Shown: positions 32,874-43,291, numbered from the stretch's first letter. The stretch: DNA of 54,985 nt from Sphingobacteriales bacterium UTBCD1 (GCA_002066995.1 MWTC01000047.1:1-54985); one strand, 5' to 3'. The notes: generated by a model from the sequence alone, not told the origin. Program-made: numbers and translations.

Positions 32874-33635
32874 ATGCAAAAAATTGTTTTTATCACAGGA
32901 GCCACAGCAGGTTTTGGAAAGGCCTGTGCCGAAAAATTTGCTGCTCATGGCTATGATCTTATTTTGAATGGCAGAAGAACTGACCGGCTGGAATCTTTGC
33001 AAAAAGAACTGGTGAATAAATTTAATGTAGCCATTTTACTGCTACCATTTGATGTTCGGAATGAAAAAGCAGTTTTTGAAAATATCAATTCCTTACCGGA
33101 AGAATGGCAAAAAATTGATGTGTTGATTAATAATGCAGGGCTGGCGTTAGGCCGAGGTTATTTTGATGAAGGTGACCTGGATGACTGGAATACAATGATT
33201 GATACCAATGTAAAAGGACTTATGTATGTGGCAAAAGCAGTCGTGCCTTACCTGATCAAACAAAAGCAAGGTCATATCATCAATATGGGTTCAGTGGCCG
33301 GTAAGCAGGTATATGAAAAAGGCAATGCGTATTGCGCCAGTAAATTTGCCGTTGATGCATTAAACCAGGCTTTGCGGATTGACTTACTCCGGCATGGAAT
33401 AAAAGTTACAGCCATTCATCCCGGCGCTGCCGAAACAGAATTTTCCATAGTCCGCTTTAAAGGAGATGAAGCCACTGCAAAAGAAATATATGACGGACTT
33501 GTTCCTCTGACCGCAGAAGATGTGGCTGAAGTGATCTGGTATTGCACCACATTACCTGCCCACGTTTGCATCAATGAACTGGTCATTACCTGCCTGCAAC
33601 AGGCAGATGCCATCTATTTTAACCGGACAACCTGA
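32874..33635 (+). CDS. SDR-family NAD(P)-dependent oxidoreductase (YdfG-like)
   Basis: The 253-residue protein has the classical SDR pattern: FITGATAGFGKACAEKF (cofactor TGxxxGxG), a LNGRRTDRL turn with basic residues consistent with NADPH preference, INNAGLALG, the catalytic Ser (MGSVAG), YxxxK in NAYCASKFAVDALNQAL, and VTAIHPGAAETEFS. The closest known relatives are YdfG-type 3-hydroxy acid/serine dehydrogenases, but the substrate is not fixed by sequence. It is transcribed from its own promoter. Confidence 0.9.
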   Translation: MQKIVFITGATAGFGKACAEKFAAHGYDLILNGRRTDRLESLQKELVNKFNVAILLLPFDVRNEKAVFENINSLPEEWQKIDVLINNAGLALGRGYFDEGDLDDWNTMIDTNVKGLMYVAKAVVPYLIKQKQGHIINMGSVAGKQVYEKGNAYCASKFAVDALNQALRIDLLRHGIKVTAIHPGAAETEFSIVRFKGDEATAKEIYDGLVPLTAEDVAEVIWYCTTLPAHVCINELVITCLQQADAIYFNRTT

Positions 33636-33829
33636 GTTCATTTGCATAAATGATTTTTTTGACTATCTTGTACGTCTTCAGTCCTTACCACTCTCCGTTT
33701 CCTTAGTAATTTTCGCTGTTCCCTTAAGAAAATATACCAGCAAACTGCATATTTATGCTTAAAAGCTTCAATCATAAGGGGTCAGTTTTTACTTTTATAT
33801 CAACGTACCTGTTCCGTATTAAGACCCTT

Positions 33830-34324
33830 ATGAAAAAGCCGTATCTGATATTCATACCTGTACTGCTGTTCACTGCAGCAGCCTTTTCTCAGAATGTGAT
33901 CCGAGTTCAATCCTGCAGCAATGACTATATCCTGAAAGAAGTGGACAGCCTGAAAACCATTTATTCAAAAGATGGTTTCATGTTACTGAAAGAAGCCTCC
34001 ATAACCATGGAAAGTGAATACGAAATGCCCGTGATCGTTCCCCTTAACAAAGGCAGTTGGTATCAATTTGTTTTCATCGGTGATCATACGTCCAAACTTT
34101 ATGAAGTAAGAATGTATGACTGGGATGAAAAGCAGGTAGTGTATCAGAAAAAGATGTGGGGTGACGTGGACGGCAACATCATTTCTTACTCATACATACC
34201 CCGGTTCTCCGAATTTCACATGATGAAGCCGGTGCAGGTAAATAAAGAAAAGAAAAAGAATTTATGTGGATACGTGATGCTGTTTAAAAAAATAAATGAC
34301 GACAACTCATTATCGGGCCGATAA
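33830..34324 (+). CDS. Small secreted protein, unknown function
   Basis: The 164-residue protein begins with a signal peptide (KKPYLIFIPVLLFTAAAFSQ). The mature part is polar with beta-strand-like segments (MPVIVPLNKGSWYQFVFIG, LYEVRMYDWDEKQVVYQKKMW) and ends in a Lys-rich stretch and NLCGYVMLFKK. I recognise no family. I use the ATG at 33830 because the 25 residues before it in the same frame are not signal-like and would extend through a possible -7 box (33790-33797). A strong terminator follows. Confidence 0.6.
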   Translation: MKKPYLIFIPVLLFTAAAFSQNVIRVQSCSNDYILKEVDSLKTIYSKDGFMLLKEASITMESEYEMPVIVPLNKGSWYQFVFIGDHTSKLYEVRMYDWDEKQVVYQKKMWGDVDGNIISYSYIPRFSEFHMMKPVQVNKEKKKNLCGYVMLFKKINDDNSLSGR

Positions 34325-34353
34325 AAAATCATGCTTTATGGGAAAAAATAAAG

Positions 34354-34380
34354 GATCCGCACCCGCGGGTCTTTTTTATT
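34354..34380 (+). terminator. Rho-independent terminator
   Basis: GATCCGC and GCGGGTC (34354-34360 with 34365-34371) pair over seven positions around an ACCC loop, followed by TTTTTT. It terminates the small secreted protein gene. Confidence 0.8.
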
Positions 34381-34531
34381 TTCATCCCAACCGGGTTGCC
34401 TAAAGAAAATTCCTTCAGTTTTATTTTAAAAACTGCACCGGTACATCCATAAAGGATAGCCTGGTATGGTATGATTACCCAAAGTAAAATTCCGGCGGCA
34501 GTATGTGAAGAAATTAGCTAAAAAATAAATA

Positions 34532-34561
34532 TTGCAATTTTTTAATAAGTAAGTACCTTTC
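34532..34561 (+). promoter_or_regulatory. Promoter of the OmpA-family gene
   Basis: TTG (34532-34534), 19 bases, then TACCTTTC (34554-34561), one mismatch from TAnnTTTG. It lies 32 bases before the ATG at 34594, which argues against the in-frame ATG at 34564. Confidence 0.6.
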
Positions 34562-34593
34562 CTTTGCATTGCATAACACTAAAATTTTTTACC

Positions 34594-35907
34594 ATGAAAA
34601 TTATCTATGCAATAGTCGCTTTCTTACTGATTTCTGCTGCTACGCACTCCCAGATTTTCAAGCGCTTAGCCGATCATGCCAAACAAAAAGCCGAACAGAA
34701 GATAAATGAAAAAATAGATAAATCTATTGATGACGCTACCAGTACTAAAAAGAAAAAAGATACCATTGCGGTTAATCAGAAAAGTAATACCGAAACCGGA
34801 ACAGTTAAGGAAAAAGAGACAGGCAGTACTACCAGCGACAACACGAAAAGTGATACCAATGCCCCCCCTTCATTGAAAACGTATAGCAAGTACGACTTTA
34901 TTCCGGGAGATAAAATTATTGTGTTCGATGATTTTTCGGGGGACAATATCGGGGATTATCCCGTAAAATGGAATACCAACTCCGGCGGCGAAATTGTCAC
35001 TGCATCCGGCCAGCAGGGAAACTGGCTGATGATAAAAAAACAGGGTAAGTTTATCCCTGATTATATAAAATCCTTTCCTGACAATTTTACATTTGAGTAC
35101 GATATTATCTGCAATGAAAAATTCAATTATTATTCCCCGGGCCTCTCTTTGTATTTCGTCACTGGTACTAACGGGAAAGAAGTTTTTGACAATAGCTTTA
35201 TTCCCTGGGAAAAGAGATCGGGGGTTAAATTCACCATTGATCCGGATGCAGCTAACAGCGTAGCTTCCGTTGAAAGCTTTGAAAATGGCGACCGGTCATT
35301 CAAAAACGAAGTAACCACGGTACAGTTCAACAGCAATGATAAAACAAAAGTACACGTTTCTGTATGGCGCCAGCAACAGCGTTTGCGTGTTTATCTCAAC
35401 GAGGAAAAAGTATTCGATCTTCCCCGTGCATTTCCTGCAGATAAAATCTACAGCGCCACCCTGTTTGAGATATGGGGCAGTATGAATAATGATAATGATC
35501 GCTATCTCATCGGCAATATTAAATTGTCAACCGGGGCGCCGGATACACGCAATAAGCTTATTACCGAAGGAAAATTCGTTACACGGGGGATCCTGTTTGA
35601 TGTTAACAGTGCTGTCATAAAGCCTCAGTCCTATGGCACCTTAAAAGATATTGCCAACACCCTGAAAGAAAATCCTGATGTAAAAATCAAGATCGTTGGC
35701 CATACGGACAGTGACGGCGACGATGCCATGAATATGAATCTTTCAAAAAAGAGAGCCGAAGCGGTCAAAGCCGCTTTATCCCAGGATTTTGGCATTGATG
35801 CATCCCGGATGCAAACTGATGGCAAAGGCGAAACACAACCAGTTGATAAAAACGATACACCTGAAGGTAAAGCCAATAACAGGAGAGTTGAGTTTATTAA
35901 AACGTGA
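34594..35907 (+). CDS. OmpA-family protein with a central lectin-like domain
   Basis: Order of parts: signal peptide (about 1-20, ending THSQ); a helical Lys/Gln-rich segment (KRLADHAKQKAEQKINEKI); a Ser/Thr/Lys low-complexity linker; a central domain of about 200 residues with jelly-roll-like strands (VFDDFSGDNIGDYPVKW, FTFEYDIICNEKFNYYSPGL, RLRVYLNEEKVFDLPRAF); and a C-terminal OmpA domain (GILFDVNSAVIKPQSYGTL, IVGHTDSDGDDAMNMNLSKKRA, NNRRVEF). The OmpA part would hold it to peptidoglycan. The middle resembles concanavalin/laminin-G-type folds, suggesting ligand binding. Bacteroidota have many such proteins without known roles. Confidence 0.82.
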   Translation: MKIIYAIVAFLLISAATHSQIFKRLADHAKQKAEQKINEKIDKSIDDATSTKKKKDTIAVNQKSNTETGTVKEKETGSTTSDNTKSDTNAPPSLKTYSKYDFIPGDKIIVFDDFSGDNIGDYPVKWNTNSGGEIVTASGQQGNWLMIKKQGKFIPDYIKSFPDNFTFEYDIICNEKFNYYSPGLSLYFVTGTNGKEVFDNSFIPWEKRSGVKFTIDPDAANSVASVESFENGDRSFKNEVTTVQFNSNDKTKVHVSVWRQQQRLRVYLNEEKVFDLPRAFPADKIYSATLFEIWGSMNNDNDRYLIGNIKLSTGAPDTRNKLITEGKFVTRGILFDVNSAVIKPQSYGTLKDIANTLKENPDVKIKIVGHTDSDGDDAMNMNLSKKRAEAVKAALSQDFGIDASRMQTDGKGETQPVDKNDTPEGKANNRRVEFIKT

Positions 35908-35942
35908 CTGTAAAATTCCAAGGCCTTCCCGCTCTGCAAGAC

Positions 35943-36014
35943 ATGCTGTCCCGCAGCATTATTATATCGCTTAAAGCGATAAAATATCTCTTCGAAACTA
36001 TAAGTTCCGAAGAG
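35943..36014. terminator. Three hairpins between convergent genes
   Basis: ATGCTG/CAGCAT (35943-35959), TATCGCT/AGCGATA (35965-35981) and CTCTTCG-aAACT/AGTTc-CGAAGAG (35988-36014) follow one another between the OmpA-family gene and sprA. Only weak T-runs adjoin them. They probably form a bidirectional termination region. Confidence 0.45.
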
Positions 36015-36060
36015 CGAAGAGAATTACATTCATAAGCCTTTTAAAAAAAGATAACATTTT

Positions 36061-39000
36061 TTATTGCGCCAGTGATATCCTCACTTTTACCCCGCCTCTT
36101 GTGTTGGTAATCGGAAAAGCATTACTGATCTTGGGAATGGTACGGTCCTGCTGGAAATAAAGTTGTATCTGCACACGGGTATTCAAAACATAATCTATAG
36201 AGGGAGCAATGTGAATGGCTTTTTGCCCGGCAGTGCCATAAGCTGTCCGTTGATCCAGTTTACTGTTGGCCGTGGCATCATCACGCAATGAAAAATCAAA
36301 ACGGAACGTAACATCATTATCGAGCTTCATTCCATTTTTCCCGATGGGTATCTTTTTAATAATGGGAACTCCTTTTACACGCCAGTTTAGCCCTACGGTA
36401 ACTTCAGTAGAACGATTCTCTGCCAATTGGTAATCCAATAAACTTAAACTCAGCTGCCGGCTTTTCTTGTAACCAAACCGCAAAGAAAGCTGGTTGGTAA
36501 ATGTCATATCCATTTCCAGCAAGGGATCAAACGCTTCCTGTATCGTCACGTTGGGCACCAGGAAATACGGGATATAGTTGCCGGTAAGAGTGTCTTTGAA
36601 ATAAGGATATCCCACACGAAGCGGATCTTCAAACAACAGCGCCGTATTAAAACTGTTCATGCTAAGTGTGCTGTGATAACCATGCCGTAAAGTAAAATTG
36701 GTAAATATTTTATTCAATCCTTTCAGGCGTGAAAGGCCGGTATATGTCAATGTCCAGTTAGGTTTAGGTATAATGCCTGAAAAAGGATTGAACCGGAGAT
36801 TAGGATTCCCGTTTTTAATAGTTGCAATGGTCAATGGATCTTTATTTTGATACGCCGCCAGGAATGCCGGTATTACTACTTCCTGTGCGTACCTTCCATA
36901 ACCAATATAATACAGGGGGTCGCCGGGATCCACTGTACCGGGTGAATAAGGATTTTTTGATGCCAGATGCTGGGACAAAACCGAGCGGTTTGCTTCAAAC
37001 TGCTGAAAAGTTTCTGATACAATATTCGGGTCAAATTTTTTAAATAAAGTCTGGTAAGAAATATAACTGACGGTAAATCCTCCGGCTGCATAAGGATTGA
37101 ACCTGCTGATATTTCCAAAACCCGTTGTGTCTTTATCCAGCTCTGAATATTGTTTGTCAAAAGTTTTATCCAGGTTGATGTCTATGGTCAGGTCCCGCCA
37201 CGGGCTGACCTGTGCCGTTACATTCAACCGCTGGTTATACCGTTGCTGTATTAATGCATTTACCAGCGAATCATGAGACAGTAATCCTTTTAATCCCATT
37301 CTGTTGATCCAGCTTGTATCGGGTTGATAGCCGAAAATAAATCCGAACCCGGGTTCACGGCTTCTCAGGTCATAACCGAGAACTTTTGTGCTGTCCATAT
37401 ATCCGGGCAACGTGGTGCCGAAATCTTCATTATACTGAATGCCTACCCGTTTCAAAGAAGTAAGTAATCTCAGGAAGAATTTGGGCACGGCTGCTATCTG
37501 CGGTAATGCATTGGGGTCTTTTATTTTTTTCTGTTTTGCAGCCAGGGAATCTGATTTAGTCCTGACTGCATTATTCGGTGCATTATTTGTTTTCTGTTTC
37601 GGAACAGCGTCAGCATTTACCGCTCTCAGGAATTTCCATTTATTATACAGGTCTTCAAACCTCAATTCTCCATTGAAATTTTTTGTTTGCGTATTGGATA
37701 AAATATTTCCCTGGTCTTTGGCCAGTAATGAGGCTGCCAGCCAGTTGTACTTTGCCTGGTAAGAAGCCCGGACAGAAGTCCAGTTTAACAAAGGTATTTT
37801 CTGCGTGGGGAAATTATAGGTCAGCGTAGCCTGCTGACTGTATTGGGTATTTCTTCCGCCTTTGAACAAATTATTTCTTACTGAATCTTTTTTTGCTTTG
37901 GTATCAATTCTTCCAAATGGTTCATCTATGCGTGCATTATTGGTAGCGTTGAAATCCAATGCCAGCGACTTTGTCACATTCCATTGTAAAATATAATAAC
38001 GGTCAAACGTGAAATACTTATTATAGGTTTCCGGAATTTGATACGGGCCACCGCCGATATTCCGGATGCGGGTAGCACCGAACTGCCGGAATATATCCGC
38101 TTTAAAAGAAAGCTGTGCCGGTGTATAACTGAAATTAAAGTCCTTGATCAGTGCCAACCAGGGCGATCTTGATTTCAGAATATTTTTAAACGGTTCAATG
38201 AATTTTTGTTGCGGGGCATAATTATAGGTCAGCGCTCCTCTCGTTCGCCTCAATTCATCATTTTCTATCAGCGGGCTGTGATGTTTTGTTTCTATATAAG
38301 AATAATCAAAATTAAAATTGGTAATACTCCAGATCTTCGGAGGCTTACCATCTGTTTTTATTTTTCGTACATTGGTAAGGTTAAATGTCTTAATCGTAGT
38401 AACGTCTTCCGCCTGGCTTCGGATAGAATCTTTTTCTTTTCCTGAAGAAGCTGCTTTCAATTTATCATTCAGCGTAATGTCCAGATCCAGCGGATCATAC
38501 AAAGGCGTGCTGCTGGTGCGGCTGATGCCTGCATATACCGGGATCTGAACGCCTGCCTGTTTGGGCAATAGTTTACCCGCATCAATGTTTGTTGAAATAT
38601 CAAAGGAGTACAGGTTCTCTTTACTTCTTTCATTGATGCGTTGTTCCAGTGTGCCAAAACCCGTACTTCTTGCCATACCTGAAACACTGATCGTCCCCAG
38701 GTCGGCAAGCCGTAAATCCGATCGAAACAATCCTGCCCACCCGCCTTTTTCATTCAGGTGATCGAACCGGAGTTCATTGAACCAGACTTCGGTGCAGGCA
38801 GATTCAAGTTTTGCATTTTGCACAGCCAATAAGATCCCCTGCACTTCTCCGAGATTAGGATTTCCGATAATGGCATAAGATCGCCCATCAGCTTGCACCT
38901 GACTGTAGTACTGAGAGGTGGGTACTCCCAATTTATTTCGTGCCATTTTCAGGCTCTCAAGAATACTGAGATCAAAGTCAAGATTATTTTCCGCCGGCCA

Positions 39001-42000
39001 AATAGCAAGTGAGTCCGTTGATCCGAATGGCGTGATCTTCAGCGGAATTTTTATTTCGTAAAAATTCCCAACAAAGTCGCTCCCCAGCCGGATCACAGCA
39101 TTCAGGTCTCCATACTGCAACGGCTGAGCGCCCTGCACTGATTCGGCATGTATGAACATCAGCAATCTTCCGTATTGCCGCATATCAAGATTTGTGGTTT
39201 TGAAAACACCACGGGCCTGCCCTCTCTGCAATCCGCATATCTGAACGCTCATTGCCTGTTCGTTCAGGAATAGTTGAACATTGTTGTTACTAAGTTCCTG
39301 CTGCCTTTCAACGCCCGGCGGAATACGGTAAGGAATAGGCTGGCGCTGATCATTTTCTTCCACATTCACTGCAAGTATATTGGTTGTTGTCGGGTCATTG
39401 GCCGGCAGATTGGTGTACATATCTGTTGTGTCAATGTTATAAGTGAATTTGCGCCATTGATTTCTTACCAACTCCAGTTTTCCAAAACGCATAACTACCA
39501 TCGTATCCTGAAACCCCGTAACAAACATGCGGATGAAACGAATAGACTTGAAATCAGGAATGTTTCCCACTTTCATCTGGTATTGATTGATCGGAATACG
39601 AAACAGGTACCAGGTTTCAGAACGGGTACTGCCATTGGCAAGAGTGACATTCGCCACACGTTTGTCTGTAATGAAATTGCTTCCTACCGCCATATTGGGG
39701 GTAAGATCCACTTTATATTGAAAATATTCTTCAGATTGATTCAGTGTATTGTCCCTGTTCAGATCCTCCGCATCAGGATACTGAGTGAAGGCATTTACAA
39801 ACTGGCTGTTGTTATCTGCAACAGGAGAGTTTCCCTGGGGATTATTGATGTCTTTGTAGCGTTGTAAGATACCCGCATTCTGCTGATCATATGATGCATC
39901 ACGGTAAGGTTTAAAATTATCTGCCGATGGATCATTCAATGCTTTTTGATAGGCAATTGAATTGGCACCAAAATTTGCCTGCAGGTTGTTTAGATACGTT
40001 CCAAATTTCAGTTTTTCATCATCATCTGTCAGCCCATCAAAACCCACATCCTGGTATTTCCGGTCATTGGGGTCATTGCTGAAAGCATTGGTAACCTGTA
40101 AAGGATTGGAGGGCACTTTGCCCCATACGGTTGTTGTATCTACTGGAGCATTATTAGTTGGTGTGGGCAGTCCGTTTTCATAAAGTCTTTTACCGTCTTT
40201 CAAGACATCTTCAGAAATATTACCCAGATTAAAATACAATTGTCCCCCCTGGCTTCCGGGATGAGAAATAAAAGGATCCTGCAACCAAAACTGTATGTAC
40301 CCGATGTTGCCGGTTTCAAAATCTGTTTGATCCAATCCACGCATGATACCGCCCCATGCCTGCCCAGGATTGATCAATTTTCCATTTGCATCTATTCTTC
40401 CATTCCTGTATTCAAAATTATAAGGGCCTTTTTCCCGGGGATAAAATGCAAGATCAAAAGTTGTCAGCAATCCTTGTCCCAGGTCGTTACTCGTATTCGG
40501 AAAAATCTCCTGCCGCAATACCTGCCTTGTTTCAGGCCTGGATAGTTCATCAAGATTATGACCTAAGGGATTATTGGCTACACCTTTTTCCTGCAGTACA
40601 GGTTCAATATTATACCAGGCCAGTTTAGCCCTGTTGTAATCGATCTGGAGATCATTGTTTAAAGCAGATTCCGGAAAAAGCCCATTGCCTTCGGGAACTG
40701 ATGACAAGGTCCAACTGATCAAAGGAAATCTCAGATCAATGGGGGACTGTGTTCCTTCAAAATCGTCAATATAAATCGCCCCGTTGTTTCCTTTCCCAAT
40801 CTGTGGTGCATGCCCCGGCTTCAACGCCGCCACTTCAGCATAAGTAGTGATAGAAGACATGGTTTTTGAAGTGTAAAAAGGAAGTTTATTCAACAGTTTG
40901 GTGAGCCTGGGCAAATTATTTTGATAATCAACATCGGCACCAAACATGGTATTACGTATTGGATCTTCTCCATAAGCCTGCTTTACAAAAAATGGTCTTT
41001 CCCCTAAGCGCACAACGGTTCCTCCTATGTTGAGATGTTTGTTTGCAGCATAATCAAGACGTAGCCCCATATAATTTTTTTGTTGCAATCCGAAAGCAGC
41101 CTGGTTTTCATATTGAACATTTACGGGGACACCGGAAGCAATGATTGATTGATTGGTAATATGCAAAGTGCCCAGGTCATAATTAATTTCATAATCTATA
41201 TTCTCCCGCAAAACCTGTCCTCCTGCCGTCACCGTCACTGATCCTTTTGGAATATTAAATCCTAACTGGTAATCTCCGGTTTGTCCTGCAGTTTTTGACC
41301 TGCCTGATAAAATAAACCGGTCAAGATTGGCATAGGTTTGTGCTATAGCCTTAATCGTATCATAAAGCGGATAATATAAATACTTTGCCCGCTGCGCTAA
41401 ACTGTCCGGGCCATTATACACATAATCCAGATCATGCCCAAAAGGTTCCAGAAGAGGGAAGATGATCCGGCTTTGAGAGGAGATCACTGTAAATCCTTCA
41501 ATATAATCGAACATACCGTCGGGTTGCGGATCATTTTGATTATTCAGCCTGTCCAGGTTGGTTAGCGTAAGAATAGGAACTCCTTTGTATGGATCTGAAA
41601 TATCTTCAGGCGGTAAATATCTTTTCTGGCCAAGGCTCGGCTGATCGTATAAAATATTCAAAGAGAAATCCTGGCGTTCCAATTGCCCATAACCGACAGA
41701 ATAAACATTCTTCATCATCAATTTCCATATCGGCAGATTTGTTCTTTGTGAAGTGGCTTTCAGCAGTTTCAGGAATAATACTTTTTGAGATGTACCTGTA
41801 CTATCCGGCGGTACATCCTGAGAAAATTCGCCTACCTGGTACACTCTGCCGTTGTAAGTATATTGAAATGCCACTCCGAGCACTTCATCCGGTTGCAGGG
41901 GTTGATTCAGCGACAAAAAACCGATCTGGGGATTAAAATAATATTCTGTTGGTTGTAATTTCCGTGCAAATGTTTTTTCAAAATCCTGAACAGGAAGTAA

Positions 42001-43245
42001 ACCATGTCCTGTGAGGAAGCTTTGTATCGTACTGGAATTTCTTGTTCCCGAAGGGCCGGCCAGCATAGAATACAAATTATTGGTTCCATTGCCGGGCAAA
42101 GAATTCGGGTTGCCTGTTCCGCCCCATGGTCCATAGGGCTGGCCTTCTCCCAGATCCATTAATGCAACTACATCTCGTGTATCGGTAGTTGCACCGCTAC
42201 GGTTAGTAACCCATACCTCCATGCGAAGGATCTGTACAGGAGAATTTACAACCGGCAATTGTTTCATTGCCTTATTGAAATTATTTCTGAAATATTGTGC
42301 TAAAAGAAAGTGACGGTTCTCTTCATATTCATCAGCCTTCAGTTTAAAACTTTGTGAGGCAGTTCCTCCCTGCAATCCCAGCGACTGTCGTTGCGCCCGC
42401 TGATTGGCAAGAACTGTGGTTACAAACAGTTTTCCGAATTGCAACTGCGCTTTTAATCCAAACAAAGACTGGGCACCGGGTATCAGGGTTCCTTTTGAAG
42501 TAAAATTGATATTACCTGCCTGGAATGTTTTTAATATTTCATCATCCTTGCCATGGTAATCGAGTTTCAGCTGATTCTCATAATCAAAATTGGCAAGCGT
42601 GTTATAATTAATCGGGAGTTTTAATTTATCTCCAATATTTCCCTGCACCTGCAGTTGTGAATTCATGTTGAAATCCAGTCCGCCGTTTTTCCTCGCTCTT
42701 TCAGGCAGTGTAGGGTTTTCTACATTTTGTCCCTGGTAACCTGCCAGAAAATCCACATATCCCGTAGGTTTAATTTCCACTTTGCCCGTACCCACTATCC
42801 GGTTAAACCAATCATTAGAAGCCCTGAACTTAGGTTTGAACATCCGGCGATTCATATCCGACAACAGATCTGCTCTTTTACGGAAATAGTCATTCTCATC
42901 CTTTTGCCCCTGAAGGCGGAGGAAATCCTGCATTGAAAAAGATACCGGATTTCTGTAATACTGCGATCCTACTTTTTCAATGATATAATACTGTTTGGTT
43001 TTAGGATCGTACTCAATATTTCTCTTTACAAAAGAAGTGTCTTTAAAATCGAAGGCATTACGATTGGGAGTACTGTAAGGATCGCCCCGGCGGTCCTGCA
43101 ATGGATAAATGATGGTATCTTTTAACGTGTCCCTGTTTTGAGGAAGAGGAACGTTGAAATAGCGGCCATTGGCCTTAAATGAAAAGGCTAATACAATGGC
43201 AGCAACTACCAACGTAAGAAATATGTTGTTAGTTCTTAAGTTCAA
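36061..43245 (-). CDS. sprA: Cell-surface protein SprA, type IX secretion translocon
   Basis: SprA (Sov in Porphyromonas) is the very large outer-membrane barrel through which type IX cargo leaves the cell. The 2394-residue length, an N-terminal signal segment (FLTLVVAAIVLAFSF), the recurring long-strand pattern, and recognisable stretches (KVEIKPTGYVDFLAGYQGQNVENP, YIDDFEGTQSPIDLRFPLISW, GGWAGLFRSDLRLADLGTISVSG, GGVKVRISLAQ at the end) identify it. It lies 46 bases after ruvA, an association I recall from other Bacteroidota. Its presence means the genome can export CHU_C-tagged proteins such as the one at 27084. No frameshift is visible across 7.2 kb. Confidence 0.95.
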   Translation of the reverse strand: MNLRTNNIFLTLVVAAIVLAFSFKANGRYFNVPLPQNRDTLKDTIIYPLQDRRGDPYSTPNRNAFDFKDTSFVKRNIEYDPKTKQYYIIEKVGSQYYRNPVSFSMQDFLRLQGQKDENDYFRKRADLLSDMNRRMFKPKFRASNDWFNRIVGTGKVEIKPTGYVDFLAGYQGQNVENPTLPERARKNGGLDFNMNSQLQVQGNIGDKLKLPINYNTLANFDYENQLKLDYHGKDDEILKTFQAGNINFTSKGTLIPGAQSLFGLKAQLQFGKLFVTTVLANQRAQRQSLGLQGGTASQSFKLKADEYEENRHFLLAQYFRNNFNKAMKQLPVVNSPVQILRMEVWVTNRSGATTDTRDVVALMDLGEGQPYGPWGGTGNPNSLPGNGTNNLYSMLAGPSGTRNSSTIQSFLTGHGLLPVQDFEKTFARKLQPTEYYFNPQIGFLSLNQPLQPDEVLGVAFQYTYNGRVYQVGEFSQDVPPDSTGTSQKVLFLKLLKATSQRTNLPIWKLMMKNVYSVGYGQLERQDFSLNILYDQPSLGQKRYLPPEDISDPYKGVPILTLTNLDRLNNQNDPQPDGMFDYIEGFTVISSQSRIIFPLLEPFGHDLDYVYNGPDSLAQRAKYLYYPLYDTIKAIAQTYANLDRFILSGRSKTAGQTGDYQLGFNIPKGSVTVTAGGQVLRENIDYEINYDLGTLHITNQSIIASGVPVNVQYENQAAFGLQQKNYMGLRLDYAANKHLNIGGTVVRLGERPFFVKQAYGEDPIRNTMFGADVDYQNNLPRLTKLLNKLPFYTSKTMSSITTYAEVAALKPGHAPQIGKGNNGAIYIDDFEGTQSPIDLRFPLISWTLSSVPEGNGLFPESALNNDLQIDYNRAKLAWYNIEPVLQEKGVANNPLGHNLDELSRPETRQVLRQEIFPNTSNDLGQGLLTTFDLAFYPREKGPYNFEYRNGRIDANGKLINPGQAWGGIMRGLDQTDFETGNIGYIQFWLQDPFISHPGSQGGQLYFNLGNISEDVLKDGKRLYENGLPTPTNNAPVDTTTVWGKVPSNPLQVTNAFSNDPNDRKYQDVGFDGLTDDDEKLKFGTYLNNLQANFGANSIAYQKALNDPSADNFKPYRDASYDQQNAGILQRYKDINNPQGNSPVADNNSQFVNAFTQYPDAEDLNRDNTLNQSEEYFQYKVDLTPNMAVGSNFITDKRVANVTLANGSTRSETWYLFRIPINQYQMKVGNIPDFKSIRFIRMFVTGFQDTMVVMRFGKLELVRNQWRKFTYNIDTTDMYTNLPANDPTTTNILAVNVEENDQRQPIPYRIPPGVERQQELSNNNVQLFLNEQAMSVQICGLQRGQARGVFKTTNLDMRQYGRLLMFIHAESVQGAQPLQYGDLNAVIRLGSDFVGNFYEIKIPLKITPFGSTDSLAIWPAENNLDFDLSILESLKMARNKLGVPTSQYYSQVQADGRSYAIIGNPNLGEVQGILLAVQNAKLESACTEVWFNELRFDHLNEKGGWAGLFRSDLRLADLGTISVSGMARSTGFGTLEQRINERSKENLYSFDISTNIDAGKLLPKQAGVQIPVYAGISRTSSTPLYDPLDLDITLNDKLKAASSGKEKDSIRSQAEDVTTIKTFNLTNVRKIKTDGKPPKIWSITNFNFDYSYIETKHHSPLIENDELRRTRGALTYNYAPQQKFIEPFKNILKSRSPWLALIKDFNFSYTPAQLSFKADIFRQFGATRIRNIGGGPYQIPETYNKYFTFDRYYILQWNVTKSLALDFNATNNARIDEPFGRIDTKAKKDSVRNNLFKGGRNTQYSQQATLTYNFPTQKIPLLNWTSVRASYQAKYNWLAASLLAKDQGNILSNTQTKNFNGELRFEDLYNKWKFLRAVNADAVPKQKTNNAPNNAVRTKSDSLAAKQKKIKDPNALPQIAAVPKFFLRLLTSLKRVGIQYNEDFGTTLPGYMDSTKVLGYDLRSREPGFGFIFGYQPDTSWINRMGLKGLLSHDSLVNALIQQRYNQRLNVTAQVSPWRDLTIDINLDKTFDKQYSELDKDTTGFGNISRFNPYAAGGFTVSYISYQTLFKKFDPNIVSETFQQFEANRSVLSQHLASKNPYSPGTVDPGDPLYYIGYGRYAQEVVIPAFLAAYQNKDPLTIATIKNGNPNLRFNPFSGIIPKPNWTLTYTGLSRLKGLNKIFTNFTLRHGYHSTLSMNSFNTALLFEDPLRVGYPYFKDTLTGNYIPYFLVPNVTIQEAFDPLLEMDMTFTNQLSLRFGYKKSRQLSLSLLDYQLAENRSTEVTVGLNWRVKGVPIIKKIPIGKNGMKLDNDVTFRFDFSLRDDATANSKLDQRTAYGTAGQKAIHIAPSIDYVLNTRVQIQLYFQQDRTIPKISNAFPITNTRGGVKVRISLAQ

Positions 43246-43291
43246 CGTCTATTTCCCGGTCAATTAGTTAAGTAAAGTTTGATGCGATAAG

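Noticed and set aside
36061-43245. Many plus-strand frames within sprA, some over 100 codons.
   Set aside because: They are shadows of a 7.2-kb gene with strong family identity; none has a promoter or a recognised domain.
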